11,648 bases of DNA from Deltaproteobacteria bacterium (GCA_022545745.1 JACZQL010000007.1:1-11648); one strand, 5' to 3'; counted from the first letter of the stretch, positions 1 through 7,185 are shown. Notes: generated from the letters alone by a model not told the origin. Translations and numbers: made by a program.

Positions 1-2
1 TT

Positions 3-116
3 GCTCATCAAGCGGTATGGCACGTGCAGGAAACCAGGGCGGCGGTCCAAATCTGGCCGTCGTTTTTTCTTGACACCCCAAAGGATGAGACGGAGAATTG
101 TTCCATCTATGGCTAA
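3..116 (+). CDS. C-terminal fragment of an unknown protein (5' end outside window)
   Basis: Frame 3 is open from the window edge to a TAA at 114-116 and encodes 37 residues ending in DTPKDETENCSIYG. The composition looks protein-like (W, P, D, E and C distributed normally) and no start codon is needed because the gene would enter from outside. The following small ORF has its ATG at 109, overlapping this stop by 8 nt, as in a translationally coupled gene pair. I do not recognise the family. Frame 1 is also open across this stretch, but its product is an Arg/Ser-rich string typical of a shadow. The call rests only on plausibility of the peptide and the overlap. Confidence 0.3.
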   Translation, partial: AHQAVWHVQETRAAVQIWPSFFLDTPKDETENCSIYG

Positions 117-221
117 ATACCCCCCAAGGTCTGTCCAAAGTGTAAGGACTACCTGGGCTGGGTTGTCCCTAACCCTCCTGAGCCGAAGAGGGAGATCCCT
201 TGGCCCTGTCGCTCAGGCTAG
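109..221 (+). pseudogene. small Cys-motif (zinc-ribbon-like) ORF, apparently frameshifted in a C-run
   Basis: An ATG at 109 starts MAKYPP in frame 1. After the run of six C at 120-125 the sensible reading continues in frame 3 as KVCPKCKDYLGWVVPNPPEP and on to a Cys near the end and a TAG at 219-221. One extra C in that homopolymer would join the two parts into a peptide of about 37 residues with a CPKC motif and a third Cys. CxxC pairs like this usually bind zinc in small ribbon proteins; here the fourth ligand is not visible, and the ORF ends just before the inverted repeat at 228, so the gene may also be truncated there. The shift may be a true pseudogene lesion or a homopolymer sequencing error. 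The family was not identified. Confidence 0.35.
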
Positions 222-227
222 TCACCA

Positions 228-255
228 TGCGTGTACCCTCTGAGATGAGCAGAAG
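228..255 (+). repeat. left arm of 28-bp inverted repeat
   Basis: The core gtaccctctgagatgagcag starts at 233 and the perfect match covers 233-255 (23 bp). It extends outward to 228 with one mismatch at 231. The partner arm is 595-622. Just inside, ttttgac is loosely matched by ttttagt next to the right arm after a 3-nt offset, which hints that the original terminus was longer. Confidence 0.8.
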
Positions 256-275
256 TTTTGACTAGAGGTGATTTT

Positions 276-380
276 ATGGAATTCTTTCAATGGGCAGATT
301 CCTCCTTGGTATTTGTGTTCCGGGTCGGTTGGATTGAGATTGTCGCAAGGTTGACAAAACCTGTCAAGCTCAGTCATTGA
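276..380 (+). CDS. possible 34-residue small ORF inside the inverted-repeat segment
   Basis: The ORF starts with ATG at 276, five bases after GAGGTG (265-270), a good Shine-Dalgarno match, and ends at TGA 378-380. The peptide begins MEFFQWADSSLVFVFRVGWI and finishes with a basic tail (RLTKPVKLSH). Its middle is hydrophobic and could be a short membrane helix. It starts 20 bp inside the left repeat arm. It may be the surviving N-terminus of a longer element-borne gene, a genuine small protein, or chance. I do not recognise it. The main support is the ribosome binding site and spacing. Confidence 0.25.
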   Translation: MEFFQWADSSLVFVFRVGWIEIVARLTKPVKLSH

Positions 381-402
381 TTTCGTTGAGCTTAGTGATT
401 TT
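351..402 (+). terminator. overlapping hairpins followed by a T-run, possible weak terminator
   Basis: Two stem-loops overlap. TTGACA (351-356) pairs with TGTCAA (362-367), and AAGCTCA (366-372) pairs with TGAGCTT (387-393). They share bases 366-367, so both cannot be fully formed together. The second stem is followed after a few bases by a T-run at about 398-403. The pair straddles the stop of the small ORF at 378-380, which is where a terminator would be expected, but the stem is short and the T-run is offset. Confidence 0.25.
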
Positions 403-477
403 TATGGATTTTTATGTGTAAAAAGTGGTTCCTGGATTGTTGTCACTAGTGAAGGGGTGTTGCGGCATGTAGAGGCG

Positions 478-495
478 GAAGCCAAGTAAGGCTTC
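478..495 (+). other. short perfect hairpin GAAGCC/GGCTTC
   Basis: GAAGCC at 478-483 and GGCTTC at 490-495 form a 6-bp GC-rich stem with the loop AAGTAA. It lies in the non-coding half of the inverted-repeat segment. No T-run follows, so it is not called a terminator. Its role is unknown. Confidence 0.25.
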
Positions 496-594
496 TGGGG
501 ATTAAAGAGGGGGCGTCAAGGCCAGTTAGCCTAGAGCAGCGCAGACTTAAAGGCCACCTTGGCTGATTTGCCTATAAAATGTAAACTAAAACCA

Positions 595-622
595 CTTCTG
601 CTCATCTCAGAGGGTACAGGCA
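595..622 (-). repeat. right arm of 28-bp inverted repeat
   Basis: Bases 595-617 are the exact reverse complement of 233-255, and 618-622 extend the match to 228-232 with one mismatch (619). It is the inverted partner of the left arm 339 bp away. Confidence 0.8.
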
Positions 623-806
623 GAAGACAATACGGGTCAGCAGCCTGTGGAAGCTGCTGGGTAAGAAATTGAATCCGAAGACGATCAAGGAGCTGCAGTT
701 ACATCTTGCGGTTCGCCATGGGGCCGTGGATGAAGGAACATCCCTTCGTGATATCGTCCAGCGGGCCTTGGGGGAGTACCTGGAGCGAGTCCGTAGAGAA
801 GACTAA
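618..806 (+). pseudogene. 5'-truncated ribbon-helix-helix (CopG/antitoxin-like) protein
   Basis: Frame 3 is open from 585 (after a stop at 582-584) through the right repeat arm to TAA at 804-806. The C-terminal part reads KKLNPKTIKELQLHLA, then an acidic/basic turn, then TSLRDIVQRALGEYLERV. This is the beta-strand, helix, turn, helix pattern of ribbon-helix-helix DNA-binding proteins, often antitoxins or plasmid-type regulators. No in-frame ATG precedes it; the only nearby alternative starts are CTG 645 and TTG 669, and neither has a clear ribosome binding site. Upstream residues seem to come from the inverted repeat, so the native N-terminus is probably lost. A one-base frame change near 660-664 could instead join another upstream frame ending VEAAG. 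Its stop overlaps the ATG of the next gene (TAATG), but the next gene is far more AT-rich, so operonic coupling is doubtful. No toxin gene is adjacent. Confidence 0.5.
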
Positions 807-1801
807 TGAATGAAACAATACAGATACAGAGATTTGCAAACAATCCTTTAATAGAGCCACATCCACACCACAAATGGATGAGTGTAAATGTATTTAATCC
901 CGGAGTGTGTCTTGATACTGATGGGTTATACAAGATGCTCTTACGTGGTGCTTATACTGAAGACCAATCAATGTCTGATCTAGGTCTTGCTTTCAGTACT
1001 GAAGGAACGAAGTGGCATGTATTAAATGAGCCAGTATTAGAGTGTGGCTTTAACGCTCATTGTTCACGGGGAATTAGAGATGCTAGAATTGTAAAATGGA
1101 TTGATGGATGGTGGTATGTCTTTACAACAGTCCTTTCAGCCTCCGGGGGAAAGATTGGAATTTGGAGGACAAAAAACTTCTTTGAGTTTGAATGGGTTGG
1201 TATTCCTCTTAACCAAGAAGATACAGATGCCACTATTATTCCAGAACCAATTAATGGTTATGTATATATGATCCATAGGCGGAATCCTCATATATGGATT
1301 TCTCGTACACAGGATATGTCTTTAAAGACTGGCTGGGGTGATAGTCGGGTTTTGATCCGTAAAGATCAATATTATAATCACCCTGATCATCTTGTATCTC
1401 CTAACAAGATAGGTATTGCTGGACAAGTAATTAAAACATCAAGTGGGCATTGGTTATTGAAAACGCATGTAGTACATAGATGGGACCCTAAAGTAACGAA
1501 GTACTCTTTTCTTATTAACAGATCGTATTCACTCAGTTTTGCAGTACTTGATCTGTTGAATCCTACAGAGGTTGTTTATGTACACAACGAAGGTATATTG
1601 TGGCCAGAGGAAAGACATGAAATTGTAGGTATTGTTCCAAATGTTGTTTTTAGCTGTGCTACTGTTGATCCCGGAGGTGATGCTCTTCTCGAATATTGGG
1701 GAGGAGCTGATACGGTGATATGCGGCGGTAAACTAATGAAAAAAGATCTTGTTATTAAAATAAGCGGGAAGGAAACACCTCTGTTTCCGGAGTATTGTTA
1801 A
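806..1801 (+). CDS. GH130-like glycosidase/phosphorylase (five-bladed beta-propeller)
   Basis: The 331-residue protein has the layout of glycoside hydrolase family 130, which includes beta-mannoside phosphorylases and beta-mannosidases. Visible family signatures are NPLIEP near residue 13, FNPGV at 30-34, GLAFSTEGTKW at 60-70, RDARIV at 91-96 (D92 matches the catalytic acid of the usual EDPR motif), IGIWRTKNFFEFEWVG at about 117-132, IIPE at 144-147, MIHRR at 155-159 followed by IWISRTQDM, YSLSFAVLDLLNP at 241-253, and VPNVVFSC at 277-284 with YWGGADTVI at 297-305. Length is normal. No signal peptide is present, so it should act in the cytoplasm. The E and P of EDPR are replaced by R and A, so phosphorylase versus hydrolase activity and the substrate cannot be assigned. 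Start ATG 806 overlaps the preceding stop and has only a weak upstream purine stretch. GC is about 37-40%, clearly below both flanks, which suggests recent transfer. Confidence 0.88.
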   Translation: MNETIQIQRFANNPLIEPHPHHKWMSVNVFNPGVCLDTDGLYKMLLRGAYTEDQSMSDLGLAFSTEGTKWHVLNEPVLECGFNAHCSRGIRDARIVKWIDGWWYVFTTVLSASGGKIGIWRTKNFFEFEWVGIPLNQEDTDATIIPEPINGYVYMIHRRNPHIWISRTQDMSLKTGWGDSRVLIRKDQYYNHPDHLVSPNKIGIAGQVIKTSSGHWLLKTHVVHRWDPKVTKYSFLINRSYSLSFAVLDLLNPTEVVYVHNEGILWPEERHEIVGIVPNVVFSCATVDPGGDALLEYWGGADTVICGGKLMKKDLVIKISGKETPLFPEYC

Positions 1802-1901
1802 GCGTCAGCGGAATAGACAAAAGTATGGAGGTGATCCCTATAAGGACTGCCATGATGCCCGCATCAGATGGCTACAAGAACAGCTAATGAGGGAACGGTA
1901 A
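1800..1901 (+). pseudogene. possible 3' tail of a lost gene
   Basis: Immediately after the GH130-like stop, frame 3 is open from 1764 to TAA at 1899-1901. From about 1800 it reads as a plausible soluble C-terminus containing YGGDPYKDCHDARIRWLQEQ, with an amphipathic helix at its end. No start codon or ribosome binding site precedes it, so it would be the remnant of a gene whose body was replaced by the AT-rich gene. I do not recognise the family. A 20-codon ATG ORF in another frame (MEVIPIRT) also begins here but looks random. A short out-of-frame peptide of this length can arise by chance. Confidence 0.3.
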
Positions 1902-1914
1902 CTACCGGGTTACC
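1897..1914. other. 6-bp perfect hairpin downstream of the minus-strand operon
   Basis: GGTAAC at 1897-1902 pairs with GTTACC at 1909-1914 around TACCGG. It is the only clear stem between the two converging genes (1802-1948). Neither strand has a T-run after it, so an intrinsic terminator is not supported. The rest of this 147-bp interval shows nothing beyond the possible gene tail. Confidence 0.25.
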
Positions 1915-1948
1915 TCGCTGCGTCCCCTTATTCCTGCAAGTCCGTCAA

Positions 1949-4900
1949 TCACGCCCGTAGCTGGCCGTGAAACCTTCTGAGGGCCAGATCACCTAGAAAA
2001 AAGAAGAGACCCAATCCAGACAAGGCCCACCATGTCTCCTGGGCGGATTGCCTGCTCGTTTTACGCGGAGTAAAGAGTCGTTCAAGCCCTTCCCTTAGGC
2101 TCTCTGGCCGTAAGATCTCTCCACCCGTCTGCTCGGCCAAGTGGCTAAGCAATGTCGTGTTCGGCCTGACCTCGCGGTATTCCTTCGAGTAGGGAGCAAC
2201 ATATGGCACAGTGGTTGCAACTGAAGCAGCATCTCCTTTCTCACCCTGTTCGAAAATGGTGAGGAAGTAGGTCCCGCTCTTGGGGGCGGTAAATCGGGTC
2301 TCATATCTTCCAGGTGCAACCTGATAAAACGATCTCTCCTGACTGGTTTTCTCCGGACCTGTCAGTATCCCCTTAGGCCTGAGTTGATTCATAAAGCGAC
2401 CATCAGCAGAGAAAAAATCCACCTGGGTCCTGATCTCTTCCCCCTCCTGCCGAAATTCGGTCTGCACCCTGTTTTCCGACACTCTTTTCATGGCACTCCG
2501 AGCGAGCTGACTCACCCAACGAGGGAAATCCTCCCACTTCACCCAGTCCCTTCCCCACCTACCGGTTAGATCCGAAGTAAAGGCAACAACCCTTCCAAGA
2601 CCGTATCGCCAGGAGATCAACAGGGGATCATCCCCCACTTTCATATGAATTTCCGCAATGGGTTTAGGGTGAGTCAGGACATACCCCTGCACGGCAGGTA
2701 TTTCATTCGGTGACAGTCCCCTCATAGGCCCGCTCCCCTGAATCACCTTCGGCTGGACGACTTTCTCCACCAAGAGGTCCTGTGAGATCAACAGGGTTTC
2801 CGTGGTAAAGATCTGCGGGATGGTCCTGGGATCAATCGTCGCGTAACCTCTCCCTTTCCCAATCCTGGCAATTTGAGCCATGAGGGCGTGGTCAGCATCA
2901 CTGCCTACGGAAACCGTCGATACCGTAGTGGACTCATCCGCCAACTTCTTTACCAGGGCCCGAAAATCACTCTTATCCGTGAGCCCATCAGAAAGAACCA
3001 ACACATGCTTGATGGCGGCCTCTTTGCCGGAAAAGGCTCGTTGAGCCTCAACCATGGCCTTGTAGAGATCCGTACCACCATCGGATTGTAGGGACGCAAT
3101 ACGCTCAGCGATCCACTCCCCCCTCTCTACCCGGGTGAAGGGGATCACCCACTGCCATTCGGCGTCAAAGGCGAGTATGCCCACCTCATCGGAAGGATTG
3201 AGCAACTCCGCAGAGGCAATGGCCGCTGCCTTGGCCAGATCCAACTTCGTCGCACCCCTTTCCCCCTCGCTCATGCTGCCCGACTTATCTAGCACAAACA
3301 GAAGAGCCACTTGGGGGAGTTCCAGGCGCGCGGGAGGCCTCATGTCCACGGGAAGGACCCTTTCCAGGGGAGTCCTGTAATAGCCCCCTGCCCCATAGCT
3401 TTTGGGCCCGCCAATGACGATTAAGCCGCCTCCCAAATTTTTTACGTAATTCTCGATCACCTCCATCTTTGCCTGGGAGAGACGATAGGCAGGGAGATTA
3501 TCAAGTACCAGAAGATCAAAGGCGGAAAGCTCGGGAAGGCTCAGACGCGCCCGGAGGCCAGAGGTCTCAACCACTTCGTATCCCTGAACTTTCAAGGCGC
3601 GAGCCATGAAGCGTTGAGTATTCTCCGGAGAATGTAGATAAAGAATCCTGGGTGGTCCCTTGACCTCGATGACACCCTGGAGAAGATTGTTTTCCGCAAG
3701 CGTATCCTGGCGAGATTCCACCAAAAGCTCTAGGGTATGATTTCCTCTTTCCCTCAGCACCTCTCTAAAACTGATCCAGTTGGTCCCCGGTTTCAATGTG
3801 ACCTCGGTTTCTCTTCGGATGACACCATCCCGCATGAGTTGGATGCGAACCGTGGCATCACGGAGGCTTTCGATGGCCCCTCGGACCTCAAAGGTCTCCG
3901 CGCTGTCCACCCGATGAGGTAAGACCAGATCTTTTACATAAACCTCATTTCGGCCCTGAAAGAAACTCACTGGATATGCCCAAACTTGAACGCCATGGGA
4001 GCGGAGGAGCGGGATCAGCGTTGAGACCTTTCCGCGATTCTCATTACCGTCGGAAACAAGGAGTATCCTTCCCTCGCGATCCCCACCCAACTGGGCGTGG
4101 GCGGCCTGAAGAGCAGCGGCAATGTTAGTCTGCTCGCGGCCTCCTGCCGGGGAAAAGTCAAATTGAGGAAAATCACCACGCGGGAAAAATTCCCAAGCGG
4201 GGTGGTGGGCAAATGTAAGAAGTCCAACCCTAGTCTTAGGTCCCTTGAGACGCTGGGCCTCATCCAAGATGGGAAGGGCTACCTCCTTTGCCTGCTGTCC
4301 CACGCTGCGAGAATAATCCACCGCAAGGATCACATCCAATTCATCGATAACCTTAAAGAATAGATTCGGGTTGACCAGGGCACCGATCACTGCCAAGAGG
4401 GCAGGGATGCGAACCAGTAAAGGATAAAAAGATCCACCACCGCGGAAAACTATAAACCCTTCGGCCAGCAACAGGAACAAAACAAACGCCAGCAGGTAAG
4501 GCCATAGGGACATCCCTCTCTGAGTCCTCCCGATGTTCACCGCCTCCGTGCGGGCCACCGGGGGCACGGTGAAAGTTGCTCGGATTTGCGACTCGCTTTC
4601 ACTAAAGAGATTGACGGCGAATTGACCTTCACTCTCTCCCGCCTTGAAGTTATAAAACCCCACCTCGAAGGTGTTGGGAAAGACCAGAGTCCTAGAAGTC
4701 TGCTCCAAGGTTTCTTCTTGGCGAGAGGGCGTTCTAACCTCAACCTGACCATAGACCTCTTTGAGACGCAGCGTGTGAGAGGTACCCGCTTGGACCTGAA
4801 CCGCAGGAAATTCCGCCTTCCCCGGGCGAAACCACGCAAAGGCATTGCCAAAGAGAATGGGAAAGGAAACTCTGAAAGGGAGATCTGAATGCAAGAGATC

Positions 4901-6283
4901 AAAGCCGAAGACCAGGGTCCTGAGCCTATCCGTCTCCAAGGCGTAAATCAGTGGAGTCTCCTCAGATCGAGCCAGGGTGACTCCCTCCCCAAGGGGGACC
5001 AACCGCAACGCCTCACTGACATACAGCTGATCGAGACGAAGCCCTTCTGCCAGGGGATGGCTCTCGGCCCAAGGAACAGTCCGGGGCCTGACCACCTTCC
5101 CTGCTACCTTTAAAGGGATGCCTTCGCCCACGGTATTAATGAGAATAAAATTCCCCTCCACAAGGCGCGGGGACTCAATCCCGTTCAAGACAATTACATC
5201 GTACTGTTTAATCTGTTGCGCTAAGGATTCGCTGTCCAATTGATCCGTACGCGTGACTCGCACCTGCGGAAAAGAACGAAAGAGGTGCTCTAAAAATAGA
5301 TTTTTCTTCCCCGCATAGAGAACGCGAAGCAAAGGGGATTCGGAAAGAGCAAGGAAGGCACGGTTGTCGGTCAAAAAATCATCGTCCACCGCGAGCAGAG
5401 CCGTGGCTCGCTCCTTCAAGGGCCCCCGATAAGGATAAATGAAGACCCGCCTTCCCTCCGCACCGATTTCAATGTCCTCGCGCACCGGGTTTTCTTCCCC
5501 AACCATCACCGTCAGCGGAGCACGAATAGGGCGAGACGTGAAGTTTCTGATGCTCACCATGATTTCATATTCGCCCCGTTTGGCTGGAACACGCCTGAAT
5601 TCAAAGCCCGTGATGGCAACGTTTTCGCTTCCCCCCGTGACTCTCACCAAACGAAGCGACGGAGACTGCCAGGGGAGGTCTTCAATACCCTCAAAGGCGC
5701 CGTCGCTGATGACAACCACCTGATCGCCGCTTTCCTGGCGGAGGAACGAATGGGCGAAGAGGATGGCCTCTTTAACCTTGGCCGGTGTATCCGTTGCGCG
5801 AAGACTTCGCGCTAAAGCCCTCATCTTTTTCCTGTCTGACGTGAAAGGCAATAAAACCTGCGGTGTTGGGCCCGCTTCGATGACCATCATGCGCTGGCCT
5901 GAAGGCTGGCTGTTGATTAGGGAAAGCAATTCCCCACGGGCAGCTCGAAAGCGGCTGCCAGCGGGTCCTTTTGCCTTCATGCTTGCGCTGGCATCCATCA
6001 CCACCACCGTATCGCCAGCCCGTTGGCCATAACCCAGCAAAGAGGGATTGGCCAACGCTGCAATGAGGATGAGGGCGATGAGAATTTGAAGAAGGAGGAG
6101 GAGGTTTTTCTTCAGGAGCCAGCCGAGCCGTTTCCCTACAGGCTGTTCCTGCAAGATCCTCTCCAGGAGAAATAGAGTCGTCGTCCTGAGTCTGTTCCCC
6201 TTGGGTCGAAGGCTATGAAGAAGAACAATGAGCGGGATCGCACCTAAGAGGAGGAAAAAGGCGTAGGGAGCTCCCCATTGCAT
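1949..6283 (-). CDS. 1444-residue membrane protein with three VWA domains (BatA-like fused to VWA/amidotransferase-fold protein)
   Basis: The first half is a BatA-type protein: membrane helices at about 7-24 and 61-78, then a VWA domain with metal site D97-A-S99-A-S101 and D194, then beta-sandwich regions, then a helix at about 592-613. The second half starts at once with a helix at 619-643 and a second VWA (D656-Y-S658-R-S660, T719, D745), a beta-sandwich, a class I glutamine-amidotransferase-like fold at about 879-975 (GGGLIVIGGPKSYGAGGY) without an evident catalytic Cys, a third VWA (D999-K-S1001-G-S1003, T1071, D1099), more beta-sandwich, and a last helix at 1416-1437. The two halves are normally separate genes of roughly 600 and 850 residues. 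ATG 6283 was chosen because it lies 5 nt after the DUF58 stop and starts MQWGAPYAFF, the normal BatA N-terminus; the frame stays open 35 codons further upstream only inside the DUF58 gene. VWA domains bind divalent metal and mediate protein contacts, and MoxR ATPases act on such partners. Most of the mass should be extracytoplasmic. Substrate is unknown. Confidence 0.93.
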   Translation of the reverse strand: MQWGAPYAFFLLLGAIPLIVLLHSLRPKGNRLRTTTLFLLERILQEQPVGKRLGWLLKKNLLLLLQILIALILIAALANPSLLGYGQRAGDTVVVMDASASMKAKGPAGSRFRAARGELLSLINSQPSGQRMMVIEAGPTPQVLLPFTSDRKKMRALARSLRATDTPAKVKEAILFAHSFLRQESGDQVVVISDGAFEGIEDLPWQSPSLRLVRVTGGSENVAITGFEFRRVPAKRGEYEIMVSIRNFTSRPIRAPLTVMVGEENPVREDIEIGAEGRRVFIYPYRGPLKERATALLAVDDDFLTDNRAFLALSESPLLRVLYAGKKNLFLEHLFRSFPQVRVTRTDQLDSESLAQQIKQYDVIVLNGIESPRLVEGNFILINTVGEGIPLKVAGKVVRPRTVPWAESHPLAEGLRLDQLYVSEALRLVPLGEGVTLARSEETPLIYALETDRLRTLVFGFDLLHSDLPFRVSFPILFGNAFAWFRPGKAEFPAVQVQAGTSHTLRLKEVYGQVEVRTPSRQEETLEQTSRTLVFPNTFEVGFYNFKAGESEGQFAVNLFSESESQIRATFTVPPVARTEAVNIGRTQRGMSLWPYLLAFVLFLLLAEGFIVFRGGGSFYPLLVRIPALLAVIGALVNPNLFFKVIDELDVILAVDYSRSVGQQAKEVALPILDEAQRLKGPKTRVGLLTFAHHPAWEFFPRGDFPQFDFSPAGGREQTNIAAALQAAHAQLGGDREGRILLVSDGNENRGKVSTLIPLLRSHGVQVWAYPVSFFQGRNEVYVKDLVLPHRVDSAETFEVRGAIESLRDATVRIQLMRDGVIRRETEVTLKPGTNWISFREVLRERGNHTLELLVESRQDTLAENNLLQGVIEVKGPPRILYLHSPENTQRFMARALKVQGYEVVETSGLRARLSLPELSAFDLLVLDNLPAYRLSQAKMEVIENYVKNLGGGLIVIGGPKSYGAGGYYRTPLERVLPVDMRPPARLELPQVALLFVLDKSGSMSEGERGATKLDLAKAAAIASAELLNPSDEVGILAFDAEWQWVIPFTRVERGEWIAERIASLQSDGGTDLYKAMVEAQRAFSGKEAAIKHVLVLSDGLTDKSDFRALVKKLADESTTVSTVSVGSDADHALMAQIARIGKGRGYATIDPRTIPQIFTTETLLISQDLLVEKVVQPKVIQGSGPMRGLSPNEIPAVQGYVLTHPKPIAEIHMKVGDDPLLISWRYGLGRVVAFTSDLTGRWGRDWVKWEDFPRWVSQLARSAMKRVSENRVQTEFRQEGEEIRTQVDFFSADGRFMNQLRPKGILTGPEKTSQERSFYQVAPGRYETRFTAPKSGTYFLTIFEQGEKGDAASVATTVPYVAPYSKEYREVRPNTTLLSHLAEQTGGEILRPESLREGLERLFTPRKTSRQSAQETWWALSGLGLFFFLGDLALRRFHGQLRA

Positions 6284-6288
6284 GGGCG

Positions 6289-7182
6289 TTACCTGACCGT
6301 TCTCCCCTGCCGCAGGGTGCGCAGGACAAAGTCTTCGAAGGGGGTCTCCGTGGTGGTTCGGAGATAGTCCATTTCGTGGTTCCAACAAAAAGAGGCCGTC
6401 TCTTCGAGGTAACGCTGGACCTCTTCATGGAAGCGCTGAACCAAGGTGCTATCGAGAAAAAGCCTTTTCTCTCTTTCGCTCTCCACATCATAGATGGAAA
6501 CATCCCCCACGGGCTCCAGCCGGATTTCCGATCCATCCAGGATATGGACAACCAACACCTTATACCCCTTCCTCATAAGCTCTTCAAATCCGGCTCTGCA
6601 TCCCTGGGGATCGAAGAGATCGCTTACAAGCACCACCAACCCGCGATTGGGAAAGCGAAGGGAGAAGGATCTAGCAGAAACCCTTAAGTCCGTTTCACCA
6701 TGGCAGGTGAGTTCCCGTAGAAATTTAAAAAGGGCAAGGATCTGTTTTCTTTCTCTCCCTAGCGATAGGTGGGAATCCACATCCGCTGAGAAGCTCGCCG
6801 CTCCGACCCTATCGTGATTGGTGAGGCCGATGTACCCAAGGGCAGCGGCCACACTTTTGGCATAGTCAATTTTCGGGGGGCTCCCCTCGGCCATGGATCG
6901 GCTCGTATCCAGGAGGAGATAGATGTTCATCTCCTCCTCCCCAATAAAGACCTTTAGCAGGAGCTTCTCCAGACGACGGTAAATGTTCCAATCCACATAC
7001 CGGAAGTCGTCTCCCCTGTGGTACGTTCTGTAGTCGGAGAATTCGAGACTGGAACCCCTTCTCGCAGAAAGGTGCTCTCCCTTTCCTCTGGCGGAGGAGA
7101 TTCTTTTCGCCACCAGCCGCAGACGTTCCAACTTCTTAAGGAACTCAGGTTCAAGAAAGGTTGGCTGGGAATCAGCGGCCAT
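6289..7182 (-). CDS. DUF58 family protein (soluble, VWA-like)
   Basis: The 297-residue protein carries the DUF58 signature S49-D50-Y51-R52-x-Y54, G57-D58-D59-x-R61 and D64-W65, followed by a VWA-like fold with metal-site motif D92-T-S94-R-S96-M, T164 and D188. There is no membrane helix, so this is the short cytoplasmic form. DUF58 genes usually sit next to moxR, and the protein is thought to act with the MoxR ATPase as a partner or adaptor, though its biochemical role is not established. ATG 7182 lies 3 nt after the moxR stop, and its own stop is 5 nt before the triple-VWA gene. This spacing indicates co-transcription and probable translational coupling. Length and motif set are normal for the family. 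Confidence 0.95.
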   Translation of the reverse strand: MAADSQPTFLEPEFLKKLERLRLVAKRISSARGKGEHLSARRGSSLEFSDYRTYHRGDDFRYVDWNIYRRLEKLLLKVFIGEEEMNIYLLLDTSRSMAEGSPPKIDYAKSVAAALGYIGLTNHDRVGAASFSADVDSHLSLGRERKQILALFKFLRELTCHGETDLRVSARSFSLRFPNRGLVVLVSDLFDPQGCRAGFEELMRKGYKVLVVHILDGSEIRLEPVGDVSIYDVESEREKRLFLDSTLVQRFHEEVQRYLEETASFCWNHEMDYLRTTTETPFEDFVLRTLRQGRTVR

Positions 7183-7185
7183 GGC

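Larger units (their letters stand above)
228..622. mobile_element. 395-bp segment bounded by 28-bp inverted repeats (MITE or IS remnant)
   Basis: The segment begins and ends with 28-bp arms that are reverse complements at 27 of 28 positions. No transposase-sized ORF lies inside, so it would be a non-autonomous element or an internally deleted insertion sequence. The outer ends reading inward as TGTACCCTCTGAGATGAGC are reminiscent of IS21-type termini, but this is from memory. No target-site duplication is visible in the 8 bp on either side. The right arm sits inside the open frame of the ribbon-helix-helix-like remnant, consistent with insertion into, or recombination next to, that gene. Confidence 0.4.

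Noticed and set aside
1..243. 80-codon open frame from the window edge on the plus strand
   Set aside because: The product is an Arg/Ser-rich string with no protein-like pattern; frame 3 gives more natural peptides on both sides of the C-run.
685..933. 82-codon minus-strand frame across the GH130-like start
   Set aside because: It is antisense to two more convincing coding stretches and its Cys/Pro/His-rich product looks like a shadow.
1886..1935. operon terminator downstream of the VWA gene
   Set aside because: The stem at 1897-1914 is short, the possible outer pairing is asymmetric, and no T-run follows on the minus strand.
4537..4902. 121-codon and 100-codon frames on either strand within the VWA gene
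   Set aside because: Both overlap the well-supported triple-VWA coding frame and are basic, low-information shadows.
6284..6388. 35-codon upstream extension of the triple-VWA gene
   Set aside because: It lies wholly inside the DUF58 gene or its 5-nt spacer, is Pro/His/Arg-rich with no BatA character, and the internal ATG at 6283 starts the expected N-terminus 5 nt after the DUF58 stop.
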